DNA of 64,000 nucleotides from Betaproteobacteria bacterium LSUCC0117 (GTDB taxonomy: Bacteria > Pseudomonadota > Gammaproteobacteria > Burkholderiales > Burkholderiaceae_C), in NCBI GenBank assembly GCA_030441535.1, contig JAUJFZ010000001.1:400001-464000 (forward strand), read 5' to 3'. Below, piece after piece: positions 33,771 to 42,829 of the stretch; the first letter of the stretch is position 1, and the number at the start of each line of letters is the position of its first letter. A program made the position numbers and the translations under genes. Under the pieces are notes generated by a model. The model had not been told where the DNA came from, searched no databases, and saw only the letters and a list, made by a program, of their open reading frames with translations.

Positions 33771-34813
33771 GATTCTGACTTCACTGATTGACCCTCGGGC
33801 GTGAACCAACGAACACGCTCTAGATCAGGTTGTAAAAAAATTGATTGCCCTTTTGATAGCGTTGCGGTGCTGCTCAACGCCGCCCTGAACACCGCGCTAT
33901 CCTGAACATCTGTCACCAATACGTTGGGGCCCAACGGTTCGATCAAGTCGGCTTGGCAGGTAAATCCGGCATCACTAACCTGCATGTCCTCAGGTCGAAT
34001 ACCGAGCAGCAGTTCACGGTGTCCCAGAGGCCCTCGCAAGCGGAGACCTCGCGCTTCAAAAATACCGTCTTGAACGGCGTGCGCGGGGATGAAGTTCATC
34101 GGTGGATTACCGATAAATCCAGCAACAAACGTGTTTACAGGGTTTCTGTAAATCTCTAACGGTGTGTCGCACTGCACGATCACGCCTTGATGCATGACAG
34201 CAATTCGATCCGCCAAACTCATGGCCTCGACTTGATCGTGCGTGACATAAATGGTGGTGGTTTTGCTCGCTGCCAAAATCGACTTCAATTCTGCACGCAT
34301 CTCAAGGCGCAATAGCGCATCCAAATTCGACAGTGGTTCATCCATCAGCATCACGCGCGGCTCAACCGCTAGCGCACGCGCCAAAGCCACGCGCTGACGT
34401 TGTCCGCCGGATAACTGTCCTGAATACCGATCCAGTAACGCTTCTAGGTGCACCATGCGGGCAACCTGGTTGACCTTGGCTGCAACGAACTCCTGCGGGC
34501 GCTTCTGCATACGCAGACCAAACGCGATGTTTTCGAACACCGTAAGGTGTGGAAACACCGCGTAGTTTTGAAACACCATGGCCAGCCGTCGATCTTTGGC
34601 CTGCAGCTGATCGATGCGCTCACCACCGACATGCACCTCGCCGATATCAGCCGTTTCGAGACCTGCAATGATGCGCAGTAACGTTGATTTTCCACAACCG
34701 GAAGCGCCTAACAACACCAAAAACTCTTGGTCGGCTACTGCCAATCCAATCCCCTTGAGCGCGTCATAGCTCCCGAAAGATTTGGTGACGTTTTGAATTG
34801 CAATATTTGCCAT
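33767..34813 (-). CDS. Carbohydrate ABC transporter ATP-binding protein (MalK/UgpC type)
   Basis: 348 residues: Walker A GASGCGKST (about 36-44), Q loop FQNYAVFPH, signature LSGGQRQRVALARAL, Walker B VMLMDEPLSNLD, H loop VTHDQ, and a C-terminal TOBE/MalK regulatory domain with GIRPEDM. It sits 3 nt after the second permease gene and overlaps the glycosidase gene, so it is the motor of this sugar uptake system. Confidence 0.93.
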   Translation of the reverse strand: MANIAIQNVTKSFGSYDALKGIGLAVADQEFLVLLGASGCGKSTLLRIIAGLETADIGEVHVGGERIDQLQAKDRRLAMVFQNYAVFPHLTVFENIAFGLRMQKRPQEFVAAKVNQVARMVHLEALLDRYSGQLSGGQRQRVALARALAVEPRVMLMDEPLSNLDALLRLEMRAELKSILAASKTTTIYVTHDQVEAMSLADRIAVMHQGVIVQCDTPLEIYRNPVNTFVAGFIGNPPMNFIPAHAVQDGIFEARGLRLRGPLGHRELLLGIRPEDMQVSDAGFTCQADLIEPLGPNVLVTDVQDSAVFRAALSSTATLSKGQSIFLQPDLERVRWFTPEGQSVKSES

Positions 34814-34816
34814 AAG

Positions 34817-35650
34817 TTAACGATTCGAAATGCCCCACATCGCAAAGAGATGCTTGCGGATTAAAAACATGAAGGTCGCTGCAGGTAAAACCAACAAAGC
34901 GCCACCCGCAAACTTCATGTGCATGGGGGATACATCGAGGTTTTGCAGCAGGAAGGCAGTGAGCGTGCGATTCTGAATCATCAGGACAGAACTGGCGAAT
35001 ACCTCATTCCACGAGATGACGAAGGCGAAAATTGCTGACGCAGCCAACCCAGGCAATGCAATCGGCAACACCACTCGCCTGAAGGCTTGCACTTTAGTGC
35101 AGCCAAATACCCAGGCTGCCTCTTCCAGCTCAGTGGGGACCCCGCTAAATAATGAGAACGTAATTAGCACTGCAAATGGCAAGGCCAACATCGTGTGCAC
35201 CAACGCCAGCCCTACGAGCGTGTCGTCAACACCGAGCCTGATATAGAGGACCGTCAAGGGCAGAGCCAATAGCGGCAGTGGGAAAGCACGGGTGAGCAAA
35301 ATGAGTAAGCGAAACAGCCCCTTACCCCGGAACTCGTAACGGGCCAACGCGTAGCCTGCAGGCGCACCCAACCCGATACTGAACACCATTGTGATCGCAG
35401 CCACGATTAGCGAATTCACCAATGAGCTCAACACGCCGTCAAAGCCAAGCAAAAACGACAAGCTCTCGTGATTCATCTCAGGAGCGAACGCTTTTGGAAA
35501 CGCGTTGACCGCCTCTTGAGATGACCACGCATTGACCACCAGAAAATAAATAGGTAGCAGTACCCATACAGTCGCAATCGCGGCCCCCACCAAAAGCAGA
35601 CGCCGCAGCCTCCTTTGAGCAACACCAATCGTGATCAACTGTGTGCTCAT
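34817..35650 (-). CDS. Carbohydrate ABC transporter permease 2 (MalG type)
   Basis: A 277-residue inner-membrane permease with six hydrophobic segments. The EAA loop EEAAWVFGCTKVQAFRRVVLPIALPG contacts the ATPase; the end (RKHLFAMWGISNR) is MalG-like. ATG at 35650 overlaps the stop of permease 1 (ATGA); the longer frame to 36025 is a shadow of that gene. Confidence 0.92.
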   Translation of the reverse strand: MSTQLITIGVAQRRLRRLLLVGAAIATVWVLLPIYFLVVNAWSSQEAVNAFPKAFAPEMNHESLSFLLGFDGVLSSLVNSLIVAAITMVFSIGLGAPAGYALARYEFRGKGLFRLLILLTRAFPLPLLALPLTVLYIRLGVDDTLVGLALVHTMLALPFAVLITFSLFSGVPTELEEAAWVFGCTKVQAFRRVVLPIALPGLAASAIFAFVISWNEVFASSVLMIQNRTLTAFLLQNLDVSPMHMKFAGGALLVLPAATFMFLIRKHLFAMWGISNR

Positions 35651-36495
35651 AAGCCCGCCCCTCGTGGTACCCGTAACCAACGCAGGTAAACCAAAGTCAC
35701 GCCAACTGACAGCGCCAAAATAACCAATGCAAAGGCTGCTGCAACGGGGCCATCTTGTAACGCAAATTGCCAGTTGTAGGTCTCGCCCATCAAGACGGGA
35801 AACTTGGTACCGGATAACGCAGCCACCACAGCGAAAACCTCGAGTGCCAAAATAGATCGCAAGATCAATGCGGTTTGTAAACTGGGGCGCAATAAAGGCA
35901 GGGTAACTTTGGTGAACTTGGCCCAAGCACCGGCGCCAAATACCTCGGCCGCCTCTGCGTACTCTTTGGGAATCAGGCCAATGCCAGATACCAAGATGAC
36001 CAACACGATCGCTGTAGAGCGCCAAATTTCAGCCAACACAATCGCCACCAGGGTGGCGAACGTATCATTGAATCCCAAAATGGAAACGGGCGCATCCACA
36101 ACGCCCAGCCCTATCAGCGCACTGTTTAAAAAACCTGTTTGCTCAAAAATACCCAGCCAAATAATGCCAGCAGCCAAATCGGAGATACCAAGCGGAATCG
36201 TCCAAACGTAAAGCAAGGTGTCACGTCCCGACTTCACACGTGTTAACAACTGCGCCAACGACAGCGCAACAACCATCTGTAAAGGCACCACCAGTGCGGT
36301 CAACAATAGCGTGTTCTTTAACGCGGTGCCAAACTTCCAATGCCCCACCATGGTCTGGAAGTTCTCAAGCGAATAGCCACCGCTCTTGGCCGTAAATGCC
36401 TCCAGCGTCACCAAGCTGAGCGGGTACAGGAACAGCGCTACCGTGAATAAAGCCGCGGGCGCGATGAGCCAGTAAGGTAGAGATTTATTGGTCAT
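35647..36495 (-). CDS. Carbohydrate ABC transporter permease 1 (MalF/UgpA type)
   Basis: A 282-residue six-span inner-membrane permease with the EAA loop EYAEAAEVFGAGAWAKFTKVTLP. ATG at 36495 is chosen; a GTG at 36516 falls against the hairpin that separates this gene from the solute-binding protein gene. It pairs with permease 2 to form the channel. Confidence 0.92.
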   Translation of the reverse strand: MTNKSLPYWLIAPAALFTVALFLYPLSLVTLEAFTAKSGGYSLENFQTMVGHWKFGTALKNTLLLTALVVPLQMVVALSLAQLLTRVKSGRDTLLYVWTIPLGISDLAAGIIWLGIFEQTGFLNSALIGLGVVDAPVSILGFNDTFATLVAIVLAEIWRSTAIVLVILVSGIGLIPKEYAEAAEVFGAGAWAKFTKVTLPLLRPSLQTALILRSILALEVFAVVAALSGTKFPVLMGETYNWQFALQDGPVAAAFALVILALSVGVTLVYLRWLRVPRGAGL

Positions 36496-36508
36496 AAATG
36501 CAGCCTGC

Positions 36509-36535
36509 AAACCCACACGCGAGGCGTGTGGGTTT
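36509..36535 (-). promoter_or_regulatory. Strong intercistronic hairpin
   Basis: A perfect 12-bp stem AAACCCACACGC/GCGTGTGGGTTT with loop GAG lies between the solute-binding protein gene and permease 1. Without a long T tract it is likely an mRNA-stabilising or partial-attenuation structure that raises binding-protein levels relative to the membrane parts. Confidence 0.8.
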
Positions 36536-36559
36536 ACGTCGACACCGATTTATTAAGGT

Positions 36560-37837
36560 TTACTTAACAGGACACGCACCAGCTGAGATTTTGTCAGGCT
36601 CCCAGCAAGGTGCATTGGCCTCAACCATGATGGCGCGCAATGCTGCGGCTTGCTCATCCAGCACCGGCTTGATGGGCTGCCCCGCCAATACGATGCGCTC
36701 AAAAGCATCCACATACACTTGATTGAACTTGCCGCCCAGATTGCCCAAACCTGCGGGCAACATACCCGGGTTTGCATCCGCTGAACCCGCCTGTGCTTTC
36801 ACTGCCGCAGCAGAGATACCCACAGCAGGTGGGAAGTCACCCGGAATCGCCACTTCCGCTGTTGGGAAGAAATTGGTTGCCTTCAACATGGCCAACTGCA
36901 CTTCCGGCTTCAACATGTGTGCGACCACCTTCTCAGCGGCGGCGCGGTCCGGCGCTGTTTTGGGAATCGCTAAACCTGCCAATACCGGCATGAAGCCTCG
37001 ACCAGTCGGGCCTGCAGGTGCAGGGAATGCCACGAAGTCGTTCGGCTTGCCATTGAAGGCGTCCGCCAAACGCGCGGTGTGATCAAACGCGACCCAGACC
37101 TGCTCGGCCAATAAGGGCTCTTGCATAAAGTTGTAATTGGTTGAGGCGGGGTTGGTGTACTTCCACAACTCTTTCATCATCTCCCAACCCTTAACAGCGC
37201 CAGCGGAGCGGAACTCAGTAACACTTGAGTCAGCATAGGAGGGGTACAAGTAGCCTTGGAAGAATCGGTGCTTCAAACCCTTGGGACCTGCAGGAAAGCC
37301 GAATTTCGGGCCACCTGTCTTCTCGGCCATGTTTTTGGCCCAGGCGACCAATTGGTCATACGTCAACTTGTTAACATCGGCACCTGCGGGCAGATAAGCC
37401 AAAGCCTTCTTGTTAGCCGCCATGATGTAGGTGGCTTGCATCCACGGAAGGTATTTTTGCTCTGCGGTCCCCAGCTTACCCAGCTTCATGAAAGCAGGAC
37501 TTAGCTTGCTGTCACCCGCCGCTTTCCCGATGTCGACGTAGTCACCCGCATTGCTGGTCAACTGACCGTGCAAGGCGCCGACGATACCGATCGAGCCCTT
37601 ACCCGCCTGAATTTCGGCGTTCAAGCGGGTCAAGAATGGCCCCTCTTGATTTGAGAGGAACTCCACGGCGCCGGGCGCCCCCTTCAACACGTCGTCACGC
37701 ACGGCCTGCTGTTCCTTGGCGGGTGATGCCTGTGTTGACCAAATCAAAACCGACTGAGCTTGACTCAATGCCGGCAATAAACCGGCTGCTGCAACGGCCA
37801 GAACCGTCAGTTGTCGTTTCACAAATTGTGAGCGCAT
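36560..37837 (-). CDS. Sugar ABC transporter substrate-binding protein
   Basis: A 425-residue periplasmic binding protein (family 1) with signal peptide ending PALSQAQ. VLIWSTQASPAKEQQAV and FVAFPAPAGPTGRGFMPVLAGLAIPK show the two-lobe fold. Four cysteine-free lobes with a short Cys pair near the C terminus (NAPCWEPDKISAGACPVK). AAGGAG precedes the ATG. It is first in the operon, behind twin LacI-type palindromes and before a stable hairpin. The sugar ligand is unknown; the encoded glycosidase suggests a glucoside or disaccharide. Confidence 0.9.
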   Translation of the reverse strand: MRSQFVKRQLTVLAVAAAGLLPALSQAQSVLIWSTQASPAKEQQAVRDDVLKGAPGAVEFLSNQEGPFLTRLNAEIQAGKGSIGIVGALHGQLTSNAGDYVDIGKAAGDSKLSPAFMKLGKLGTAEQKYLPWMQATYIMAANKKALAYLPAGADVNKLTYDQLVAWAKNMAEKTGGPKFGFPAGPKGLKHRFFQGYLYPSYADSSVTEFRSAGAVKGWEMMKELWKYTNPASTNYNFMQEPLLAEQVWVAFDHTARLADAFNGKPNDFVAFPAPAGPTGRGFMPVLAGLAIPKTAPDRAAAEKVVAHMLKPEVQLAMLKATNFFPTAEVAIPGDFPPAVGISAAAVKAQAGSADANPGMLPAGLGNLGGKFNQVYVDAFERIVLAGQPIKPVLDEQAAALRAIMVEANAPCWEPDKISAGACPVK

Positions 37838-37879
37838 AACCTTGTCTCCTTGTTGATGAAATGAGGGAAATCAGAAAAA

Positions 37880-37907
37880 CAAAAACGTTTTTGTGCAAAC
37901 GTTTTTG
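37880..37907. promoter_or_regulatory. Twin LacI-type operators
   Basis: CAAAAACGTTTTTG (37880-37893) is a perfect palindrome with the central CG of LacI-family sites; CAAACGTTTTTG (37896-37907) is a second, imperfect one two bases away. They lie about 45-70 nt before the solute-binding protein start. Confidence 0.8.
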
Positions 37908-37957
37908 GATTATTGTTAGCTCCGGGCAGCAAGCGAACTGGGGGTTACCCTAGGCTT

Positions 37958-38647
37958 CTAAAGTCGTTTGACCTTGGGGGCAGGTGGCAACAGGTTGCGA
38001 ATGTCCGTAAAAGGGTAGCGGGGCTCGAAACGAAATGCCTCTGCCCAGTCGTCAAGCCCGCCATTGCATTGGAAGGCCCGCCATTGGTTTTGCAGACCAG
38101 CCCTCGCAACAAAGCGCTCGGGGTCCTGCGAAAGGTGGCAGCGAATTGCGGTAACCTTCGCCCCTTTATAGGGGGTGATATCGACATAAACCGTGGGCTC
38201 AAATCCAACCCCGCCGAGGGGATCAGCATATAAAACGGGGACCCTAAATGACGCTGCGTTTTGAACCGCCATGGCCAACGCCCGGTGATCGGCGTGGTAA
38301 TCGATTGGCGAATGAGTCACCACAACATCCGGATTAAAGGCTTTAATTCGACTCTCCAACGCCCTCACTAATCCAGGGGATTCAGACAATGTGCCATCAG
38401 GGAAGCGCAGGAAATCAGGCTTGATTTCCAAAGCGACTGAAGCCGCAACGGCCTCTTGCTCGCGACATTGCGCCAAGTTAGCGTTGGCCTGCCCTGGTCG
38501 AGCCCCAGCCTCCCCTGACGTAGCAACCAATAGCTGAATCGTCGCCCCTTCGCGCTGCCACGCGCACAAGCTACCCCACATGAAGATCTCTGCATCATCA
38601 GGATGGGCGGTGACCACCATCAACCGCATGTTATTCGATGCTGTCAT
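37958..38647 (-). CDS. PIG-L/LmbE family deacetylase
   Basis: A zinc-dependent N-acetylglucosamine-type deacetylase of about 229 residues. The zinc motif AHPDDAE is near residue 15, with the second histidine pair in DYHADHRAL and PDGTLSE in the middle. Starts at 38659, 38647 and 38629 are all in frame, none with a good ribosome-binding site; I take 38647. It lies upstream of the LacI operators on the same strand as the sugar operon, so it may act on an N-acetylated substrate of that pathway but be transcribed separately. Confidence 0.85.
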   Translation of the reverse strand: MTASNNMRLMVVTAHPDDAEIFMWGSLCAWQREGATIQLLVATSGEAGARPGQANANLAQCREQEAVAASVALEIKPDFLRFPDGTLSESPGLVRALESRIKAFNPDVVVTHSPIDYHADHRALAMAVQNAASFRVPVLYADPLGGVGFEPTVYVDITPYKGAKVTAIRCHLSQDPERFVARAGLQNQWRAFQCNGGLDDWAEAFRFEPRYPFTDIRNLLPPAPKVKRL

Positions 38648-38659
38648 CCGAAAACCCAT

Positions 38660-39009
38660 TGAAAGTAGAAAAACAACTGTAAACCAAACTGATGCTCTTT
38701 AGACGCGAACAAACACTCTTCAAACGAGAGCACGTGGCCAGACCTTCCGCTTAAATCTGCCGCAGTTGATAGCCTCGCAGATACTTAAGAAGACTTTTAG
38801 TGAGGTTGCGCTTGTTTATTCAGTTCAGTTTGGCTCGTTGGCTAGCGTGTTTTCAAATGTACTCAAAAGAAAACTGAAAGGGTTGGGCCTACAGCTAAAA
38901 GCGGCTATCGTTTTACGGTCCTAACGAAAAAGAAGTCGTCAAAGCAGCGCTGATGTGCAAAATATCGCACGCTGACCTATCGAAAGAAGGCACCACAATC
39001 AGTGTCTGA
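38660..39009. other. Non-coding stretch
   Basis: No gene, hairpin terminator or promoter that I can support. Confidence 0.4.
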
Positions 39010-39050
39010 AAACCTAACAAAACCAGCCCTGAAACATAACAATAGTAGTA
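39010..39050 (+). repeat. Short dispersed repeat B, copy 2
   Basis: Matches 31378-31418 (shared CTGAAACATAACAATAGT). It abuts the tRNA-end remnant 1. Confidence 0.75.
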
Positions 39051-39217
39051 AAGCGTGTTTATACTACTTTTGGGCGTAAAAAAAGCACCTATGATTGCTC
39101 CTAAGTGCTTGATTTTCTTAACTAATTACTGGTGGGTGGTACAGGGTTCGAACCTGTGACCCCTGCCGTGTGAAGGGAACGCCCGCAACAGTGCCGCTGC
39201 AACTCCACTGCAACGGC
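39050..39217 (-). repeat. tRNA 3'-half remnant 1 with terminator and arm (att-like scar)
   Basis: Read on the minus strand: arm sequence containing GCAACTCCACTGCAACGG in plus orientation, then the anticodon loop TTCACAC (39168-39174), a T arm with GGTTCGAACC, the acceptor end and CCA (39130-39132), then a hairpin AAGCAC/GTGCTT with a T tract. The 5' half (D arm, start of the anticodon stem) is missing, so it cannot be a functional tRNA. The CAC anticodon and acceptor point to a tRNA-Val parent. Nearly the same 165 bp recurs at 60.7 kb. Confidence 0.85.
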
Positions 39218-39255
39218 ATCACAATCCTACCGCAAGCTCCCGGCCAATGGCAAGG

Positions 39256-39585
39256 TCAGCACTCTGTAAACACCTGGCTGGAGCCACGAATCAAGGGCCC
39301 CAAGAGGAACGCCAACACAGAGCGTTCAGACGATTTGATACTGATTTTGGCGGCTTGCCCAACGCTCAGCATGGCAATAACCCCCGGCTGCAGTGCCTCT
39401 AAATTGGTTGGCTTAATCCGCGCAATGAAGTCAGCGTCCCCATTTGCATCCAGTAGCGACGCAGGGCTTAGGTAGGTTACCAGCCCTTTAAACGGAACCA
39501 CCTCATATCGGTTGAACGCAGACCCAGCGATGAGCGCTTCATAACCCGCCTTCACAGCCTCTACATCTGCCGGCGCCCCCCCCAA
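39256..39585 (-). pseudogene. HlyD-type secretion adaptor C-terminal fragment
   Basis: An open frame of 109 codons resembling the end of type I secretion membrane-fusion proteins: PFKGLVTYLSP, LQPGVIAMLSVG, ERSVLAFLLGPLIR and a final Ser-x-x-Phe-Thr-Glu. The N-terminal membrane span and coiled coil are missing and the only start is a TTG right after the VWA gene stop. It is a relic lying between remnant 1 and the VWA gene. Confidence 0.65.
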
Positions 39586-39588
39586 CCT

Positions 39589-40689
39589 TTACCCGCGGCG
39601 AAAGGCCTGCTGCGGTCCTGGGCCCATGCGGAACCAAAGGGCCGACAAGGCAAAGGCCAGCAGCATCAAGAGCAAGGCCGCGCCCGCCAAGAGCGAAGTG
39701 ATTTCGGTGTCTCTTTTTTCCAAGGTGAATTGGTTGGACAGGTGCTCATAGACTTTTTTCAAGTCATTTGCCGAGGCAGCTTTGAAGTACTCGGCTTCTG
39801 TGATTTTGGCGACCGCTTTGAGTGATTCTTCATCAACTTTGGTATAAAACGAATAGCCCTCAAAGCCGGGAATGAAGCCATTGGGTGTGCCAAACCCCAC
39901 GGTGTAAACGCGTACGCCCAAATCGGCTGCTTTTTGCGCCGCCCACAAGGGGTCCGGGCCCGTCGTTCTGCGGCCATCCGTCAACAACACGATGGCACCG
40001 CCCGTGAATGAGCCCGGGGGCTCGGGCTTGCGCTCGTTCTCCATCGGCTTGCTATCCAAGCTTCGTGCGCTGTTGTTCGGGTCACCTCCTGCGCCGCCGC
40101 CCCAAACGAATGGGCCAGAGGGGTACAACACAGATTCCAAATCCAATTTGGCCTCTGGCCGCAGAGTGGCCAAAGCCATCAACAAACCACTGCCTGTAGC
40201 GGTGCCTCTTTGCAATTGAAAACGGTCGATGGCGTTGACCAATTCTTCGCGTTGCGGGGTCACGTGCTGCACTACTTGGGCGTTAGCAGCAAAAGACACA
40301 ATACCCACTCGGATATTGGGCGGTAAATCTTGTAGAAAGCCTTTCGCAGCCTTTTGCGCCGCCTTGATGCGGCTGGGCTCGACATCTTCGGCCAACATGC
40401 TGCGCGACACATCCAATGCCATCACCAGGGTCATGTAATCGGCGGGCAAAGTGACCCGCGCCACGGGCCGGGCAGCGGCCAATAACAACAGACCCATGGC
40501 CACAAGCAACAGTGCGGGCGGCACATGGCGCCGCCAGGCAGAGGGGGGCTCGATGTTTTGCAAAATCCACGAGACCGCCGAGAACGACACCACCTGTTGG
40601 CGCTTGCGCCGCAAGAGCCAAACATACCCCATCACCACAAGAGGCATCAGCAAAAACGACCAAAGCATGAGGGGCTGTAAGAATTGCAT
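39589..40689 (-). CDS. BatA-like von Willebrand factor A membrane protein
   Basis: 366 residues: an N-terminal BatA-type part with two membrane spans (about 8-27 and 60-75), then a VWA domain with a complete MIDAS start DVSRS (Asp93, Ser95, Ser97), a Gly/Pro-rich insertion (about 185-225) before LLTDG, and a C-terminal span (about 333-352). It resembles Bat (aerotolerance) proteins that work with MoxR ATPases, and its architecture matches the VWA protein of the divergent operon 3 kb away. The start is 62 nt from the protease gene. Confidence 0.85.
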   Translation of the reverse strand: MQFLQPLMLWSFLLMPLVVMGYVWLLRRKRQQVVSFSAVSWILQNIEPPSAWRRHVPPALLLVAMGLLLLAAARPVARVTLPADYMTLVMALDVSRSMLAEDVEPSRIKAAQKAAKGFLQDLPPNIRVGIVSFAANAQVVQHVTPQREELVNAIDRFQLQRGTATGSGLLMALATLRPEAKLDLESVLYPSGPFVWGGGAGGDPNNSARSLDSKPMENERKPEPPGSFTGGAIVLLTDGRRTTGPDPLWAAQKAADLGVRVYTVGFGTPNGFIPGFEGYSFYTKVDEESLKAVAKITEAEYFKAASANDLKKVYEHLSNQFTLEKRDTEITSLLAGAALLLMLLAFALSALWFRMGPGPQQAFRRG

Positions 40690-40751
40690 CTATATGAGGG
40701 TTTAAGCCAGTTTCTCAAATTTACCATTAACGTTTATGCTTTTGGGCATTT

Positions 40752-41762
40752 ATGAAACGAGATGCCGTTTTCAGCAAAAGTCGCCGTTCCGTGGGAAACG
40801 GCTCACTCGCGTCTAAGACAAATCAGCCCGCGCTGGATCCTGCGGGCCCTGTTCCCACTTCAGCAACGGCAACGGCATCTAAATCGTCAGCTTTACCATA
40901 CTCAGCAACGGTCGCCACTGCCGCTGCCGTCCCCCAAAAAAGCGGCTTTTTTGCATTCAAAAAACTCACCATCCGATCCGACTGGGCCGCCATGTTTTTG
41001 CTCGGCGTCCTCGCCAGTTTGTGGGGTATAGGATTTTTCTCTAATGACTTTGAGCGCCGGCAAGTCCTGACCCAAAAGGACATTGACGCAGCCGTCTTGC
41101 ACACCCTGAATTCCAAAGAACTCCCCTCCCCCAGCAGCAAAGCTGCCGCCGCCGTGCAAGGGGCTGTGGTGCGGGTTGTGGCTTTGGCCGAAGACGAAGA
41201 CCCAAAAAACAAAGACACTGAGATTGAAAGCGGCGTGGGCACCGGGGTTGTCATCAAGGACGATGGCACGATTTTGACCAACCTGCATGTGGTGGCCAGC
41301 GCCAAAAAACTGCGAGTTATATTTTTCGATGGCACAGAGGCCGAAGCTATGGTTATTGCTGCCCAACCCGAGAAAGATCTGGCCGTGCTCAAGCCACAAA
41401 AAATTCCGGACGATTTAGAAGCGGCCGTCTTGGGCTCGAGCCAACAACTGCTGCCCGGCGACATGGTGGTGGCGGTGGGCTTTCCTTATGGCATAGGGCC
41501 TTCGGTCTCCACCGGCGTTGTTTCTGGCCTGAACCGGCACTTCAAATCGCCCGATGGTCAGCAAATGCTCAAGGGCTTGATTCAATTTGACGCTGCCGCC
41601 AATCCCGGCAACTCTGGCGGTCCCTTGGTCAACGCCTCAGGCGAGGTTGTGGGCATTGTCACGGCTATTCTGAACCCCACCTCGGCCCGCACCTTTATCG
41701 GTATTGGCTTTGCAACCACCATTGAAAGCGCCGGCAACGCGGTGGGCTTGCCCCCGTTTTAA
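40752..41762 (+). CDS. Membrane-anchored trypsin-like serine protease (HtrA-like, no PDZ)
   Basis: 336 residues. A basic, Ser/Ala-rich cytoplasmic N terminus (1-78) precedes one membrane span (about 79-96); the protease domain follows with His179 (TNLHVV), Asp209 (EKDLAVL) and Ser288 (GNSGGPL). It stops soon after, so it lacks the PDZ domains of DegP/DegS. It is divergent from the BatA-like gene and 29 nt ahead of moxR, so it likely belongs to the MoxR operon. Probable periplasmic processing or quality-control protease. Confidence 0.87.
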   Translation: MKRDAVFSKSRRSVGNGSLASKTNQPALDPAGPVPTSATATASKSSALPYSATVATAAAVPQKSGFFAFKKLTIRSDWAAMFLLGVLASLWGIGFFSNDFERRQVLTQKDIDAAVLHTLNSKELPSPSSKAAAAVQGAVVRVVALAEDEDPKNKDTEIESGVGTGVVIKDDGTILTNLHVVASAKKLRVIFFDGTEAEAMVIAAQPEKDLAVLKPQKIPDDLEAAVLGSSQQLLPGDMVVAVGFPYGIGPSVSTGVVSGLNRHFKSPDGQQMLKGLIQFDAAANPGNSGGPLVNASGEVVGIVTAILNPTSARTFIGIGFATTIESAGNAVGLPPF

Positions 41763-41791
41763 GTTTCACAGGCCCCCTTCAAGGAATCTCT

Positions 41792-42829
41792 ATGACCATC
41801 GAAAATGAGGCTTGGCGCGGTGCCGATCGGCCCTCACACCACACCGACCCAGAAAAAGCTGCTGCGTTGATGCAACGTTTGTTGTACGAAGTCAAACGCG
41901 TGGTGGTGGGCCAAGATGTCTTTTTAGAGCGCGTGTTGATTGCTTTGTTGGCGCAAGGACACTTGCTCATTGAAGGCGTGCCAGGCCTGGCCAAAACACT
42001 GACAGTCAACACCTTGGCCAAATCACTCAACGGCAGTTTCAGCCGTATCCAATTCACGCCCGATTTGTTGCCGGCTGATGTGATCGGAACCCGCATATTC
42101 AATCAACAAACCAGCGAGTTCAGCACCGTGCTGGGCCCCGTCTTTGCCAACCTGTTGTTGGCCGATGAAATCAACCGCGCACCGGCCAAAGTTCAAAGCG
42201 CCCTGCTGGAGGTGATGCAAGAGCGCCAAGTCACCATCGCGGGACAAGCGCATCGTGTTCCCTCACCCTTCTTGGTCATGGCGACACAAAACCCGATCGA
42301 GACCGAAGGCACCTACCCTCTGCCGGAAGCGCAAGTGGATCGCTTCATGATGAAGGTGCTGGTGGACTACCCCAGCGAGGAAGAAGAATTTGTCATCGTC
42401 CAAAGAGTCATCGCCGGCAACACCAAGGCCACTGGTGTCGTGAGCCTGGACGAACTTCAAGCGCTGCAAGTCCAGTGCCGCCACGGCTATGTCGACCCGA
42501 GCTTGGTGCATTACGCCGTGATGCTGGTGTCGGCCACCCGCGTACCCCAGCAATACGGCTTGGCATCGCTGAAAGGGCTGATCAGCTTTGGCGCCAGTCC
42601 CCGTGCCAGCATCAGCCTTATTGAAGGCGCGCGCGCCCTAGCGCTATTGCGCGGCCGGGATTACGTGTTGCCGCAGGACGTGGCTGATTTGGTGCCAGAT
42701 GTTTTGCGACACCGCTTGGTCTTGTCCTACAACGCTTTGGCCGAAGGCAAAAATGCAGAGTCATTAATTCAAGAGGTCATGCGGGCCGTGCCCATGCCAG
42801 ACCAACCGCTGGAAGCGCATGTCCGCTGA
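41792..42829 (+). CDS. MoxR-family AAA+ ATPase
   Basis: 345 residues: Walker A GVPGLAKT (about 66-73), Walker B LLLADEINRAPAKVQ, sensor TQNPIETEGTYPLPEAQVDRF and the C-terminal AAA lid with SFGASPRASISL. MoxR ATPases act as chaperones for VWA-domain partners and metal insertion. It overlaps the DUF58 gene by 11 nt. Confidence 0.94.
   Translation: MTIENEAWRGADRPSHHTDPEKAAALMQRLLYEVKRVVVGQDVFLERVLIALLAQGHLLIEGVPGLAKTLTVNTLAKSLNGSFSRIQFTPDLLPADVIGTRIFNQQTSEFSTVLGPVFANLLLADEINRAPAKVQSALLEVMQERQVTIAGQAHRVPSPFLVMATQNPIETEGTYPLPEAQVDRFMMKVLVDYPSEEEEFVIVQRVIAGNTKATGVVSLDELQALQVQCRHGYVDPSLVHYAVMLVSATRVPQQYGLASLKGLISFGASPRASISLIEGARALALLRGRDYVLPQDVADLVPDVLRHRLVLSYNALAEGKNAESLIQEVMRAVPMPDQPLEAHVR

Noticed and set aside
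39130..39217. A functional tRNA gene at each tRNA-like site
   Set aside because: Only the 3' half is present; the sequence before the anticodon loop does not form a D arm or the 5' side of the anticodon and acceptor stems.
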